DNA of 64,000 nucleotides from an uncultured Pseudomonadota bacterium (GCA_903848935.1 CAINHO010000006.1:47428-111427); one strand, 5' to 3'. Positions 8,829 through 18,463 are shown, counted from the first letter of the stretch. The notes: a model not told the origin generated them from the letters alone. Numbers and translations: made by a program.

Positions 8829-9770
8829 ATGAAATACACCCTTCCACTACTTGCCGCCGCTGGTTTTTTGTTTGCGTCTTATACCGTTGTGAGCAGTAAT
8901 CAATCCGTCCCGATTGCTCCTGCGTTAGTTGAACCTGCATCGGCTCCGTTCACGAATTTTATTGCGGGTGCAGGAATCATTGAAGCCAAAAATGAAAGTA
9001 TCGCCATCGGTTCACCGCTAGCACGATTAGTCAGCAAAGTGACGGTCAAAGTAGGCGATAAAATAAGCATGGGTACGCCGTTATTTTATTTGGACGACCG
9101 CGAAAATCGTGCGGAACTTGCCATGCGACACGCAGATTTTGCTAAAGCACAAGCTGATGTTTTGGTCGCCAAAGCCACGTTAGCGGATACACAATCGTTG
9201 TTTGATTTAGCCAACGCCGTCAGTGATTCTCGTGCGATTAGCGGTGAAGAAGTTTTAAAACGTCGTAACGCTTTAGCAATTGCCAAAGCGAAATTAGAAA
9301 GTGCGCTCGCTTTCGTTCAACAAGCGCAAGCCGCTATTGTGCAAACCGAAACAACGTTAGAACGGCTGTGTGTTCGTGCGCCTATCGACAGTGAAGTGTT
9401 GCAAGTCAATGTTCGTGCGGGTGAATTTGCCAGCGCAGGCGCATTATTAAAACCACTTTTAATCATCGGCGATTTAGAAACATTCCATATTCGCGTTGAT
9501 ATTGATGAAAACGATGCGTGGCGATTCGATAAAAATGCCAAAGCCGTCGCGTATTTGCGAGGGAATCGGAATTTCAAAGTGAATTTACAGCTTGCTTACG
9601 TTGAACCACTCGTAGTGCCGAAAAAGTCTCTTACCGGCGACAGCACAGAGAGCGTTGATACGCGCGTATTGCAAGTGTTGTATCAATTTAATCCCAAAGA
9701 TTTATCGTCTTATATTGGGCAGCAAATGGACATTTTTATTGAAGCCCGTGGCGAGAGTGCTGGCTCATGA
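8829..9770 (+). CDS. Periplasmic membrane fusion protein (HlyD/RND-adaptor type)
   Basis: 313 aa adaptor of a tripartite exporter. An N-terminal hydrophobic segment (1-20) is a signal or anchor; the biotinyl-lipoyl-like half motif (KVTVKVGDKISMGTPLFYLD) precedes a long alpha-hairpin (about 95-180), followed by RAPIDSEVLQVNVRAGEF, the second lipoyl half, and a beta-barrel domain. It begins on the base after the kinase stop and overlaps the outer-membrane gene by 4 nt. The inner-membrane pump that it should dock with is not encoded here. Confidence 0.88.
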   Translation: MKYTLPLLAAAGFLFASYTVVSSNQSVPIAPALVEPASAPFTNFIAGAGIIEAKNESIAIGSPLARLVSKVTVKVGDKISMGTPLFYLDDRENRAELAMRHADFAKAQADVLVAKATLADTQSLFDLANAVSDSRAISGEEVLKRRNALAIAKAKLESALAFVQQAQAAIVQTETTLERLCVRAPIDSEVLQVNVRAGEFASAGALLKPLLIIGDLETFHIRVDIDENDAWRFDKNAKAVAYLRGNRNFKVNLQLAYVEPLVVPKKSLTGDSTESVDTRVLQVLYQFNPKDLSSYIGQQMDIFIEARGESAGS

Positions 9771-11200
9771 AACGGTTAATTTTTATATTGTCGTTAGCAT
9801 TATCGGCGTGCGTGGTGGGACGCGATTATCAAACGCCCGAAATGCCTGTGCCAACGAAATGGAGCGAAAATGTTGCGGCAAAAAAAATACCAGACCAATG
9901 GTGGCGAATCTTTAATGACACGACTTTAAACGGTTTGATGAATGAAGCGGTGGCGGCGAATTTGAATCTAAAACAAGCGTTATCGCGCGTAAAAGAAGCG
10001 AGAATTTTACGCAGCGAAACAATTGCTTCGGGTTTACCCAGTTTGAGCGGTAGAAATGCAGCGAGCCGACGGCTTAATAATTCGTCCGCAGGCGGTGGAA
10101 CGCCTGGAGGAAATCAAGCAATAAACATTTTTCAACTTGGTTTCGACGCGGCATGGGAATTAGATTTTTTTGGTGGTATTCAACGTGCCGTGGAAGCTGC
10201 TGATGCGTCGATTGATACAGAAGTGGAAAATAGCCGCGACGTTTTGCTGACGTTGCAAGGCGATGTGGCGCGTGAATACATTAACTTGCGGGCGAATCAA
10301 CAACTTGCCGCCACGCATCAGTCGTTATTAGCCTCGCAAGCTGAAACCGTCAAACTCACGCAAATTCGCCAGAACAGCGGTTTAGCGAACGCCTTGGAAG
10401 TCGCACAAGCTCAAGCGCAATTTGATAATACAGCGGCAAATTCCCCACGTTATGAAACTGAAATTAAACACGCAATTCATGCGTTAAGCGTGTTATTGGG
10501 ACGAGAACCGAATGCGTTGGCGAAACGGTTTTTCGATGCCAAACCTATTCCAAATGTCACGCTTGCACTGACCAATTTACCGTCTGAATTATTGCAACGT
10601 CGTCCTGATATTCGCCGGGCGGAACGGCAAATGGCGGCGGCGAACGCTCAAGTTGGGATTGCAACAGCGGAACTGTATCCGAAAGTAAATTTAGCCGCAT
10701 TTATTGGGTTGCAAAATCTGCAAATTACTGATTTCACACCAATGGGGAAATCATGGTCAAGCGCGTCTACGATTACGATGCCGCTGTTTAATTGGGGAAA
10801 ATTGCACGCCAATATCCAAGCGAAAGACGCGCAATACGAACAAACGTTTTTAGCCTATCAAACGACGGTGTTGACGGCATTTCAAGAGGTGGAAAACGCG
10901 CTAGTCGCGCATCGGAATGAAGCGCGACGTGTTGAGGCGTTGACGTTGGCGATGTCGTCCAATCAAACGGCATTAGATTTGGCTGTAGAACGCTACAACA
11001 AAGGGTTGACGGGGTTTGTCGATGTTTTGCAAGCGCAACAAGCGGTGTATCAAACCCAAATCGGACAAGTCGAAAGTTTAGCGAGCGTGGCGCAGTATAA
11101 TGTGGCGTTACATAAGGCTTCGGGTGGTGGTTGGCAAACTGAACCACGAGTTGCTGAACCCGAAAAACAAAATCTAATTGAATCCGTGTTATCGAAATAG
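9767..11200 (+). CDS. Outer-membrane efflux lipoprotein, TolC/NodT family
   Basis: 477 aa trimeric outer-membrane channel component. The signal ends in lipobox LSAC (Cys15), typical of the NodT/OprM subfamily. Two tandem OEP repeats are visible, with the characteristic segments GFDAAWELDFFGG, ELLQRRPDIRRAERQ and NWGKLHANI. It should form the outer half of a drug or metabolite exporter with the upstream adaptor. A 14 nt gap separates it from the DUF167 gene. Confidence 0.93.
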   Translation: MKRLIFILSLALSACVVGRDYQTPEMPVPTKWSENVAAKKIPDQWWRIFNDTTLNGLMNEAVAANLNLKQALSRVKEARILRSETIASGLPSLSGRNAASRRLNNSSAGGGTPGGNQAINIFQLGFDAAWELDFFGGIQRAVEAADASIDTEVENSRDVLLTLQGDVAREYINLRANQQLAATHQSLLASQAETVKLTQIRQNSGLANALEVAQAQAQFDNTAANSPRYETEIKHAIHALSVLLGREPNALAKRFFDAKPIPNVTLALTNLPSELLQRRPDIRRAERQMAAANAQVGIATAELYPKVNLAAFIGLQNLQITDFTPMGKSWSSASTITMPLFNWGKLHANIQAKDAQYEQTFLAYQTTVLTAFQEVENALVAHRNEARRVEALTLAMSSNQTALDLAVERYNKGLTGFVDVLQAQQAVYQTQIGQVESLASVAQYNVALHKASGGGWQTEPRVAEPEKQNLIESVLSK

Positions 11201-11214
11201 GAGCAGAAGAAAAT

Positions 11215-11535
11215 ATGAGCAGTAAACGAGTCGTGATGAGTTCATTTTGCGCCTGGGAGGATGAAACGTTAGTGCTAAACGTTTTAGGTAAACCAAGCGC
11301 GAAACAGGATGTCATCGGTAAAGCGAAAGGCAATCAATTGAAAATCAGTGTGACGGCAACTCCGGTGGGCGGTAGAGCAACGGATCACATGGTTCGATTT
11401 TTAGCGGGGGAATTTGGCGTAACCAATGCAGATATTGAAGTCGTTTTTGGGCGATTCAATGTGAATAAACAACTCCGTATCAAATCGCCTAAAAAGCTAC
11501 CGTCGGTAATCAGTAAGCAATTGGCTAGTTTGTAA
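11215..11535 (+). CDS. DUF167 family (YggU-like) protein
   Basis: 106 aa alpha/beta protein of the DUF167 family, function unknown. Family marks: the segments KPSAKQDVIG, KISVTATPVGGRAT and VVFGRFNVNKQLRI. In many gammaproteobacteria this gene sits next to yggT/proC; here it follows the efflux gene. ATG at 11215 has AGGAG upstream; an ATG at 11236 is an alternative that would trim a divergent leader. Its last 39 nt overlap the convergent gene on the minus strand. Confidence 0.85.
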   Translation: MSSKRVVMSSFCAWEDETLVLNVLGKPSAKQDVIGKAKGNQLKISVTATPVGGRATDHMVRFLAGEFGVTNADIEVVFGRFNVNKQLRIKSPKKLPSVISKQLASL

Positions 11536-12060
11536 CCAGTCTGGCATCTCGCGTTTTTTCCACGCAAACAAATGACTCTTTGAACCGCGATAATAATTTC
11601 GATACGACGTCACCGAGTCGCCAGCAATTTTATATTTATCCGGCATCGCCGGTGTAGGTTGAGTAAAATCACCTGATGCAATTCGCAATGGTAAGGCTTC
11701 TAGTGGTTTTAATAAGCGACTGGTAGCATGAATTTTTTCATAACGAAACGTGTATTCATCCAACAAACAACTAAATAATTGCCACAAAAAAACGTAATTG
11801 GCATCACTTTGTCTCGTCCAAATTGCTGAGGGATGTTGAATATGTGTTGCTTTGTATAACACAGCGTCGCGTTCATCTGGTAATTGCCAGCGTTTCATTT
11901 GTCGCCCAAAATCCGTTGTTTGGAGAATTTCTGTGCCGTCTAAAAACCGATGCGCGGTCGAAAGCAATTGCGCGTATTCCAAAATCATTTTAACGACGTG
12001 TTTATCGACGTGCTGTTGGGCGCAGGTTTTAGGATTTGGATGCAAATAAAAAATGTTCAT
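11497..12060 (-). CDS. Conserved phage-type protein of unknown function
   Basis: 187 aa. The N-terminus, with a pattern of Pro-Asn-Pro-Lys, Cys-Ala, His-x-Asp-Lys-His-Val-Val-Lys-Met and AQLLSTAHR, belongs to a conserved family that I associate with large phages and scattered bacteria; the biochemical role is not known to me. Conserved His, Cys, Asp and Lys near the N-terminus suggest an enzyme. Further blocks are HPSAIWTRQSDANYVFLW and the C-terminal Tyr/Arg-rich SYRNYYRGSK. It starts 1 nt inside the stop of the Smr gene and overlaps the DUF167 gene at its 3' end, so it is tightly packed among housekeeping genes. Confidence 0.75.
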   Translation of the reverse strand: MNIFYLHPNPKTCAQQHVDKHVVKMILEYAQLLSTAHRFLDGTEILQTTDFGRQMKRWQLPDERDAVLYKATHIQHPSAIWTRQSDANYVFLWQLFSCLLDEYTFRYEKIHATSRLLKPLEALPLRIASGDFTQPTPAMPDKYKIAGDSVTSYRNYYRGSKSHLFAWKKREMPDWLQTSQLLTDYRR

Positions 12061-12644
12061 TATTCGTAAAGGTCATCCATGCTTTCAAAACCGTATTTGT
12101 CCGACAATCTCAATAAAACAAATAATGCACCTGTGCCGCCATCTTTCTGGCTGGCAGAACAAAACGCCTGCACGTCTTTATGTTGGCGCAACCAGCGATT
12201 CAATTCATTTTTAATCACCGGCATATTGTCCAACGAACGATAACCTTTACCATGCACGATATGTACACAACGCCCACCTTCTTCCACACTGTTATGCAGA
12301 AAATGCAGTAATTGTCGTTTTGCGTCGGGCGTATTCAAACCATGCAAATCAATTTCGGCATCGATCCCAAAAAAACCACGCCGTAATTTTTTCAACACGT
12401 TATTTTGCAAACCCGCCGACAGGAAATTCATCGAATCATAAATGCCGACGGTTTCAATTTCGTCAGGATTCCGTGAACTCAAATGTGCATCGAAATTGAC
12501 GACTAATGGTTTTGGATACGGCTTGGGTTTCGGCTTGCGTTGTTCGTGTAAAGCGACTTTATCTTGTTTTACCGATTGCACGTTGCCAATCGTTTGACGG
12601 AACAAATCGCTGTCTTCAGCGGTCAAAATTTGTTTGATTTTCAT
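12060..12644 (-). CDS. Smr-domain protein (SmrA/YdaL type)
   Basis: 194 aa. The C-terminal Smr domain (about 95-185) has the LHGLNTPDAKRQL motif and HIVHGKGYRS, the signature of Smr nucleases related to the MutS2 C-terminus; family members nick DNA or cleave RNA at collided ribosomes. The N-terminal part is basic and low in complexity (KPKPKPYPKP). It is 6 nt downstream of ruvX on the same strand. Confidence 0.88.
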   Translation of the reverse strand: MKIKQILTAEDSDLFRQTIGNVQSVKQDKVALHEQRKPKPKPYPKPLVVNFDAHLSSRNPDEIETVGIYDSMNFLSAGLQNNVLKKLRRGFFGIDAEIDLHGLNTPDAKRQLLHFLHNSVEEGGRCVHIVHGKGYRSLDNMPVIKNELNRWLRQHKDVQAFCSASQKDGGTGALFVLLRLSDKYGFESMDDLYE

Positions 12645-12650
12645 GCAGAT

Positions 12651-13106
12651 TCAAATCGTTTTGTCTTGTTGATTTAGCCACGATTGCAGAATCAATTGTG
12701 CAGCGAGTTCGTCTTGCACCGCCCATAATTTCGTTGCATTCACATGAATGTCATCAAACAACAATTGTTTCGCCTCGAATGTCGTCAGGGTTTCATCTTG
12801 TGGATGCACGGGTAAATTAAAACGCCCATTGAGTTGGCGGCAAAACTTCAGCATTCGGGCGGTGACGGGATTATCCGTGCCGTCGAGTTGGCGCGAAATT
12901 CCCACGACAAATCCCGCTGGTTGCCATTCTGTGACGAGTTGTTCAATCGCTTGCCAATTCGGGATTTGATTCAATGAACGCAGGGTTTGTAGCGAACTTG
13001 CGGTTGCCGTCGTCAATTGCCCAACTGCCACGCCGATTTTTTTCGTTCCGAAATCAAACCCTAAAAACGTATCGATCGATTGACGTGTTAATGGATCTTT
13101 ACGCAT
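12651..13106 (-). CDS. ruvX: YqgF/RuvX putative Holliday junction resolvase / pre-16S rRNA nuclease
   Basis: 151 aa RNase H-fold nuclease implicated in pre-16S rRNA 5' processing in E. coli. The first acidic residue lies in FLGFDFGTKKIGVAVG; further marks are FVVGISRQLDGTDN, and QDETLTTFEA plus the C-terminal WAVQDELAAQLILQ carry the other acidic residues. The reading frame stays open for 37 more codons upstream, but that part lies over algH and lacks family similarity; ATG at 13106 gives the usual length. It overlaps the algH stop by 8 nt, the classic yqgE-yqgF pair. Confidence 0.9.
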   Translation of the reverse strand: MRKDPLTRQSIDTFLGFDFGTKKIGVAVGQLTTATASSLQTLRSLNQIPNWQAIEQLVTEWQPAGFVVGISRQLDGTDNPVTARMLKFCRQLNGRFNLPVHPQDETLTTFEAKQLLFDDIHVNATKLWAVQDELAAQLILQSWLNQQDKTI

Positions 13107-13662
13107 GACCCGCGCCGACTGTAAGTTTGTTGATGTCGATACCAATTTGAATGGCCGCCATACGCCAGCGTAAATCCACCGGCGTGTCGAATAAAATAGG
13201 TTCACCAAATGGCGCATTTAACCAGGAATTCGACAACATTTCTTGTTCCAATTGTCCTTTGCCCCAGCCGGCATAACCGAGGGCGACAAAATAACGTTCG
13301 GGCCCTTCGCCTTTCGCAATCGCTTCAATAATGTCACGCGAAGACGTGAGCGACATGGTTTTAGAAATCGGCAGTGTAATCGCCCATTTTCCGCCGGTGG
13401 TATGTAATACAAAACCGCGTTCTTGCTGCATCGGGCCGCCCACATAAACTGGCGCATCGGCAGCGGTTAATGAACCAATTGCAATATCCATTTGCATGAA
13501 AATTTCTTTGAGTTTCATATTGGATTTTCGATTGATGACTATGCCTAACGCGCCTTCGGCGTTGTGTTGGCACAGATAAATTGCGGCACGCGAAAAAGTA
13601 TCGTCTGTTAACGTCGGCATGGCAACAATGAATTGATTGTCTAAATAGTGGGTTTCAGTCAT
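13099..13662 (-). CDS. algH: YqgE/AlgH family protein
   Basis: 187 aa member of the AlgH/UPF0301 family, linked to alginate regulation in Pseudomonas but without a settled molecular role. Family blocks: the DNQFIVAMPTL start, ALGIVINRKSNMKL, VYVGGPMQQERGFVLH and YFVALGYAGWGKGQLEQE. First gene of a minus-strand run algH-ruvX-smr-phage-type gene with overlaps or gaps of a few bases. Confidence 0.93.
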   Translation of the reverse strand: MTETHYLDNQFIVAMPTLTDDTFSRAAIYLCQHNAEGALGIVINRKSNMKLKEIFMQMDIAIGSLTAADAPVYVGGPMQQERGFVLHTTGGKWAITLPISKTMSLTSSRDIIEAIAKGEGPERYFVALGYAGWGKGQLEQEMLSNSWLNAPFGEPILFDTPVDLRWRMAAIQIGIDINKLTVGAGHA

Positions 13663-13735
13663 GTATTTTATGAAGGTTGAAAATGTGAGTATGGATAAAG
13701 AAACGCTTTGTGCGACAGATTATAACACCCAGAAA

Positions 13736-13780
13736 AAAGCCCGCCTGTTTTCAAAAAAAGGGCTTTCTTTGTACTATAAT
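13736..13780 (+). promoter_or_regulatory. Hairpin and perfect -10 box in the edd/algH divergent region
   Basis: Arms 13736-13742 and 13760-13766 (AAAGCCC/GGGCTTT) form a 7 bp stem with a 17 nt A/T-rich loop; on the minus strand it is followed by a T-run. A perfect TATAAT lies at 13775-13780, 40 nt before edd, without an obvious -35. The hairpin just upstream of the -10 could insulate the divergent genes. Confidence 0.4.
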
Positions 13781-13819
13781 GATTGGCGGTACTTATAACT
13801 AAAAATAAAAGGAAATACT

Positions 13820-15640
13820 ATGAATCCAGTTATTCAAAGCGTTACTGATGAAATTATTGAACGTAGTCATGTGACTCGTTTTGCATATTTAAAATATATC
13901 GAAACTTACGCCAAAAAATCGCCGCAACGTGTCGGCATGGGTTGTGCGAATTTGGCACATGGTTTTGCGGCGTGTAATTCAGAAGAAAAATCCGATTTAA
14001 CCGCAAACCAAAAACCGAATATCGCCATTATCACGTCGTACAACGATATGCTGTCGGCACATCAGCCATATAAAGATGCACCTGATTTAATTAAAGCAGC
14101 GATTCATAAAGCGGGCGGCGTAGCACAAGTCGCAGCGGGTGTTCCCGCCATGTGCGATGGAATTACACAAGGTCAAGCGGGCATGGAATTGTCCTTGTTT
14201 AGCCGTGATTTAATTGCAATGGCGACGGCGGTGGGTCTAAGTCATAACATGTTTGATGGCGCGTTATTTTTGGGCGTGTGCGACAAAATCGTTCCAGGTT
14301 TATTGATTGGCGCGTTGAGTTTTGGACATTTACCCGCGATTTTCATTCCTGCGGGTCCGATGCCGAGCGGTATTTCTAATAAAGAAAAAGCCCAGGCTCG
14401 TCAAAAATATGCACTCGGTGAAATTGGACGTGAAGAATTACTCGCTGCCGAAGCAGCGTCGTATCACAGCGCGGGAACGTGTACATTTTACGGCACGGCG
14501 AATACCAATCAAATGATGATGGAAATGATGGGGCTGCATTTGCCGGGCAGTTCGTTTGTGAATCCATACACGCCGTTGCGGGACGAATTGACGAGAGAGG
14601 CCTCGCGTCAAATTTTGAAATTTACCGCGATGGGAGACGATTATCGTCCAGTCGCACACGTTGTTGATGAAAAAGCGATTGTAAATGCGGTGATTGGTTT
14701 GCTCGCCACTGGTGGTTCGACCAATCACACGATGCACTTAATCGCTATCGCCCGCGCGGCGGGTATTAGTTTGAATTGGGATGATTTTGATCGTTTGTCG
14801 AAAGTCGTGCCGTTGTTGGCGAAAGTGTATCCAAACGGTTCAGCCGACGTGAATCATTTTCACGCAGCTGGCGGCATGGGTGTGTTGATTCAAGAATTGT
14901 TAAACAACGATTTGTTGCACGAAGATACGTTGGCAATTGCGAATAAACGCGGCATGGCGAATTATTGCCAGGAACCTCGTTTGATTGATAACAAATTGGT
15001 GTGGGAACCAGTGCCGAAAACGTCGTTGGATTTAGAAGTATTAAGCTCAGTTGCCAAACCCTTCGCCCCGAGCGGCGGATTGCATGTCATGAAAGGAAAT
15101 TTAGGACGCGGCGTAACGAAACTTTCGGCACTCGCGCCAGAACATCAAATCGTTCAAGCACCTGCGATTGTGTTTGACGATCAAGAAGATTTCTTAGCGG
15201 CATTTAGACGCGGCGAATTGGAAAAAGATTTTGTTGCCGTGATTCGTTTTCAAGGCCCTCGTGCCAACGGAATGCCAGAATTACACAAACTCACTCCGCC
15301 GATGGGCGTGTTGCAAGACAAAGGCTTCAAAGTTGCATTAGTGACTGATGGCAGAATGTCGGGCGCGTCTGGAAAAGTACCGTCGGTGATTCATTTATGC
15401 CCCGAATGTGAAGTCGGTGGGCCGCTGGCGAAAGTGCATAACGGCGATATTATTTCGTTGAATCTGCAAACCGGCGATATTAACGTGTTGATGGATGATG
15501 CAGAGTTTAATGCGCGAATTCCAGCACCGAATACAGCGCACAATCATCACATGGGCATGGGACGTGAAATGTTTGGGCATTTCCGTTTAGGTGCATCGTC
15601 GGCTGAAACTGGCGCGTCGAATTTGTTTGTAGTCGATTAG
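13820..15640 (+). CDS. edd: 6-phosphogluconate dehydratase (Entner-Doudoroff pathway)
   Basis: 606 aa IlvD/Edd-family dehydratase that turns 6-phosphogluconate into 2-keto-3-deoxy-6-phosphogluconate. Edd-specific features: [36 protein letters not shown], the FeS-ligand Cys in [10 protein letters not shown] and [20 protein letters not shown], and [15 protein letters not shown] near the C-terminus. Length is normal. In RuMP organisms the ED route is one of the ways to cleave the hexose phosphate; the aldolase gene eda is not in the window. It stands alone with a strong downstream terminator. RBS AAAGGAAA precedes the ATG. Confidence 0.95.
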   Translation: MNPVIQSVTDEIIERSHVTRFAYLKYIETYAKKSPQRVGMGCANLAHGFAACNSEEKSDLTANQKPNIAIITSYNDMLSAHQPYKDAPDLIKAAIHKAGGVAQVAAGVPAMCDGITQGQAGMELSLFSRDLIAMATAVGLSHNMFDGALFLGVCDKIVPGLLIGALSFGHLPAIFIPAGPMPSGISNKEKAQARQKYALGEIGREELLAAEAASYHSAGTCTFYGTANTNQMMMEMMGLHLPGSSFVNPYTPLRDELTREASRQILKFTAMGDDYRPVAHVVDEKAIVNAVIGLLATGGSTNHTMHLIAIARAAGISLNWDDFDRLSKVVPLLAKVYPNGSADVNHFHAAGGMGVLIQELLNNDLLHEDTLAIANKRGMANYCQEPRLIDNKLVWEPVPKTSLDLEVLSSVAKPFAPSGGLHVMKGNLGRGVTKLSALAPEHQIVQAPAIVFDDQEDFLAAFRRGELEKDFVAVIRFQGPRANGMPELHKLTPPMGVLQDKGFKVALVTDGRMSGASGKVPSVIHLCPECEVGGPLAKVHNGDIISLNLQTGDINVLMDDAEFNARIPAPNTAHNHHMGMGREMFGHFRLGASSAETGASNLFVVD

Positions 15641-15648
15641 ATTATTTT

Positions 15649-15681
15649 TGTGGGCGTGATTTGTCGCGCCCACATTTTTTA
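15649..15681. terminator. Bidirectional terminator between edd and the 2-TM protein gene
   Basis: 8 bp GC-rich stem, arms 15649-15656 and 15667-15674 (TGTGGGCG/CGCCCACA), followed by six T on the plus strand and preceded by ATTATTTTTG. It lies between convergent genes. Confidence 0.85.
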
Positions 15682-16239
15682 AATCACTTTTTCCAATTGT
15701 TGAATATGCGCGTTTAATTCATTCAATACGTCGCGCTGACTTCCTGTTAAATTCATTCCACTGCGTAATTCTTGAATCCGCAAGTTAATCAACTCAATAC
15801 ATTCTTCTTGTTCCGCGCGGCGCAAATACAATTTATTCACCATTTGGCGAAACGCTAAACTCAGTTTGCGAAACCGTCCTTTTTCATTCGCAATGTTGAT
15901 CACGTCGAGTTCACCACCGTCGCCAACTTGTTCGCACAATTCTTCCAAACGATACAACGGTGCAGTGCTTTTGTTGTTGATATAGGTCGCAATTGCTGCG
16001 CTAATCCCACCGGCAATAATCAGCGTGATTAAATTACCGACAAAAATAAACACACCCAAACGGCTCCAGGCTTCCACGATGTTTAAATAAACTGTCGTTG
16101 GCGGTTCAGACGTAATCCAATAAATCAACGCGGAATAACAGCCGCCAGCAATAATAATCAGCACGAATAAACTCAAAAATATGCGCCATAACGCGGCAAA
16201 TTGTGGATTCGGACGGCGACGAGTAGAGCGATAATTCAT
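15679..16239 (-). CDS. Two-TM protein with HAMP-like cytoplasmic part, unknown function
   Basis: 186 aa. A basic N-terminus precedes TM1 (about 17-42), a short periplasmic loop, TM2 (about 63-88), then a segment resembling a HAMP linker (NKSTAPLYRLEELCEQVGDGGELDVINI) and a C-terminal coiled coil. This is the architecture of a receptor without an output domain, or of a small membrane scaffold. It is the last gene of the lpxK-kdsB-glycosyltransferase run, 16 nt after the glycosyltransferase. Confidence 0.75.
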   Translation of the reverse strand: MNYRSTRRRPNPQFAALWRIFLSLFVLIIIAGGCYSALIYWITSEPPTTVYLNIVEAWSRLGVFIFVGNLITLIIAGGISAAIATYINNKSTAPLYRLEELCEQVGDGGELDVINIANEKGRFRKLSLAFRQMVNKLYLRRAEQEECIELINLRIQELRSGMNLTGSQRDVLNELNAHIQQLEKVI

Positions 16240-16255
16240 GCGTGTTTACCTTGTA

Positions 16256-17494
16256 TTAGTCAGCGAAACTTTGAACCCACGCCAATTGGCGCGGCAAACA
16301 AATGGTATTTAAATCGTAAGTGGCTTGGGCGAATTCACGAGCATTTTTGCCTAAACGAGCGCGTTCGACGGGCAAATCAAGCAATTCGCAAATGTTGTTG
16401 GTGAGTTCTTCTTTATCAAAAAAATCAACCAATCTGCCTGTTTCATTGTGACGAATCGCTTCGTGTAATGGTTGCGTGTTGCTGGCGACGATGCAACAAC
16501 CCACACTCATCGCTTCGAGTAAACTCCAACTCAATACAAATGGATACGTTAAATAAACGTGAATCCGCGACAACTGCAACAACGGAATGAAGTGTGAATA
16601 ATCAATGTGTCCAAGAAAATGAATACGGCTCATGTCGAGGTCTTCAATGACTTCATTCAGAAAAATATCTTTCCATTTTTGACCATCGGGGGCTTTCGCG
16701 CCATAACTTACACCGTCTGCACCCACAATTAAAATGCGAGCTTTCGGACGGCGACGCATGATTTCGGGCAAGGCTCGCATGAAGATGTGATAACCACGAT
16801 ACGGTTCTAAATTACGATTCACAAACGTAATAACTTCATCGTTTCGAGTCAATTTAACCGTGCCACCCCCGTCGACATTGAGCGTCAAAGACACATTAGC
16901 ATTTGGCGCGATGACATCGGTATCAATGCCATCATGAATGACGGCGATGTTGCTGCGGAATGGTTCGGGAAACGTGCTGGCTTGCCAATAAGTTGGCGAA
17001 ATTCCTGCATCGGCAATATCAAAATGTAGCAAATTATTGGTATTTTTGAGACGCAAACGGCAATCGTTTGTCGGGTCAGTATTGATAAATTCGGGATCAA
17101 AATTTACATCTGCGCCGTGTGTGTGATAGAAAAATTCGCAATAAATCGCCAATTTCGTGTCTGTCCACACGTCTTTTAAAAACAAACTTTCGCCCCAACC
17201 CAAATGCGCGATAATCAAATCGGGCGTAAAACCGCTGTCGCGCAATTCCACCGCTGCTCGAAAACACGCTTCACCACGAATCACTTTGGTTTCAAAATCG
17301 CTTACCCAAGGATGGACATTTGGAGTCGTCCCGCGTGTGGCGTGGTATGGGATTAAACGCACGCCGCTCCAATCTTCAGGCGAATTTTTTTGCATCGTGA
17401 ACGCGACAACTTCGTTATTTTGGTCAGCGGCGAGGGCGGGGGCTAAGTGTTTAAATTGCCCAGGGAAATTTTGATGTATGAATAAAATTCGCAT
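16256..17494 (-). CDS. Glycosyltransferase family 4 protein
   Basis: 412 aa GT-B fold enzyme. The N-terminal acceptor half starts MRILFIHQNFPGQF; the C-terminal donor half shows VTFVNRNLEPYRGYHIFMRA, ILIVGADG, HFLGHIDYSHFIPLL and the E-x7-E-like region LSWSLLEAMSVGCCIVAS. Donor and acceptor cannot be told from sequence, but its place directly after kdsB points to surface polysaccharide or LPS core synthesis. 4 nt gap from kdsB. Confidence 0.88.
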   Translation of the reverse strand: MRILFIHQNFPGQFKHLAPALAADQNNEVVAFTMQKNSPEDWSGVRLIPYHATRGTTPNVHPWVSDFETKVIRGEACFRAAVELRDSGFTPDLIIAHLGWGESLFLKDVWTDTKLAIYCEFFYHTHGADVNFDPEFINTDPTNDCRLRLKNTNNLLHFDIADAGISPTYWQASTFPEPFRSNIAVIHDGIDTDVIAPNANVSLTLNVDGGGTVKLTRNDEVITFVNRNLEPYRGYHIFMRALPEIMRRRPKARILIVGADGVSYGAKAPDGQKWKDIFLNEVIEDLDMSRIHFLGHIDYSHFIPLLQLSRIHVYLTYPFVLSWSLLEAMSVGCCIVASNTQPLHEAIRHNETGRLVDFFDKEELTNNICELLDLPVERARLGKNAREFAQATYDLNTICLPRQLAWVQSFAD

Positions 17495-17498
17495 AGTT

Positions 17499-18272
17499 TT
17501 AAGGTTGTGAGTTTTTTAAGAAGGCTTCGACGCGCTGCAAATCTTCAAGCGTATCGACACCCGCAGGCGGTGTTTTATCAACGATTTGCACGAGAATTTT
17601 TTCACCGTGCCATAAAATTCGTAGTTGTTCTAAGGCTTCAATGTGTTCGAGGGGTGACGCTTCCCACTCACAGTATGTTTTCAAAAAGCCGGCGGTGTAC
17701 GCATAAAGTCCGATGTGCCGAAGTGAATCTCCACTTTCTGAAAGTGGGGCAGGGGGCATTTTAAATTCAGCGCGATTCCACGGAATCGGCGCACGACTGA
17801 AATACAGCGCGTAACCATTTTTATCCAAAACTACTTTCACAGCATTTGGATTGAAAATTTCGTCTGAATCGTGAATTTTCGCTGCCAACGTCGCAATTCC
17901 AGCTTGCGTTTGATTCGCCAAAGCGTGTGCAACTTGGCGAATATAATCGGCGGGTAAAAGCGGTTCATCGCCCTGCAAATTAACGATAATCGTATCGTCC
18001 GACCAGCCGAATTTTTCCGCAACTTCGGCAATGCGTTCCGTGCCGCTTTCGTGGTTTTCACGAGTCAAAACCGCTTGAAAACCTAATTCTAAAACGGCGT
18101 TTAAAATCCGTTCGTCGTCTGTTGCCACGATAACCTCATCAGCATTTGCCTCACGCGCTTGTTCACAAACATGAGCAATCATCGGTTTTCCCGCGATTAA
18201 CAACAACGGTTTGCCATGCAAACGGGTCGAACCAAAACGCGCTGGGATTACGACTTTAAACGGCACATTCAT
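17499..18272 (-). CDS. kdsB: 3-deoxy-manno-octulosonate cytidylyltransferase
   Basis: 257 aa enzyme that activates Kdo as CMP-Kdo for the LPS inner core. Nucleotidyltransferase signature [19 protein letters not shown], then [19 protein letters not shown] and [12 protein letters not shown] are diagnostic. The start overlaps the Trm112-like gene by 4 nt. Part of the lpxK-trm112-kdsB order that is common in gammaproteobacteria. Confidence 0.95.
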   Translation of the reverse strand: MNVPFKVVIPARFGSTRLHGKPLLLIAGKPMIAHVCEQAREANADEVIVATDDERILNAVLELGFQAVLTRENHESGTERIAEVAEKFGWSDDTIIVNLQGDEPLLPADYIRQVAHALANQTQAGIATLAAKIHDSDEIFNPNAVKVVLDKNGYALYFSRAPIPWNRAEFKMPPAPLSESGDSLRHIGLYAYTAGFLKTYCEWEASPLEHIEALEQLRILWHGEKILVQIVDKTPPAGVDTLEDLQRVEAFLKNSQP

Positions 18273-18463
18273 TTTGAATGCACGTCTAATTCTTCCAATG
18301 ATAAACGACGCGCTTCATCTTCCAACATCACTGGAATCGAATCACGAATCGGAAATGCCAAGCGATCAGCGCGGCAAATCAATTCTTGCGCTTCTTTTTG
18401 ATAATGCAACGGACTTTTGCAAATCGGACAAGCTAAAATGTCTAACAATTTTGGATCAATCAT
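18269..18463 (-). CDS. Trm112/YcaR family protein
   Basis: 64 aa zinc-ribbon-like protein beginning [19 protein letters not shown]; a single CPxC pair plus later Cys in [13 protein letters not shown]. The frame is open for 26 codons upstream, but those lie over lpxK; ATG at 18463 overlaps the lpxK stop as ATGA and gives the family length. Its usual position between lpxK and kdsB is conserved, but its role in bacteria is not settled. Confidence 0.9.
   Translation of the reverse strand: MIDPKLLDILACPICKSPLHYQKEAQELICRADRLAFPIRDSIPVMLEDEARRLSLEELDVHSK

Noticed and set aside
10788..11333. 181-codon minus-strand frame over the efflux lipoprotein gene
   Set aside because: Lies opposite a well-supported gene, with no RBS or family resemblance; an antisense shadow.
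13107..13217. 37-codon upstream extension of ruvX
   Set aside because: Lies over algH and lacks YqgF similarity; ATG 13106 gives the normal length.
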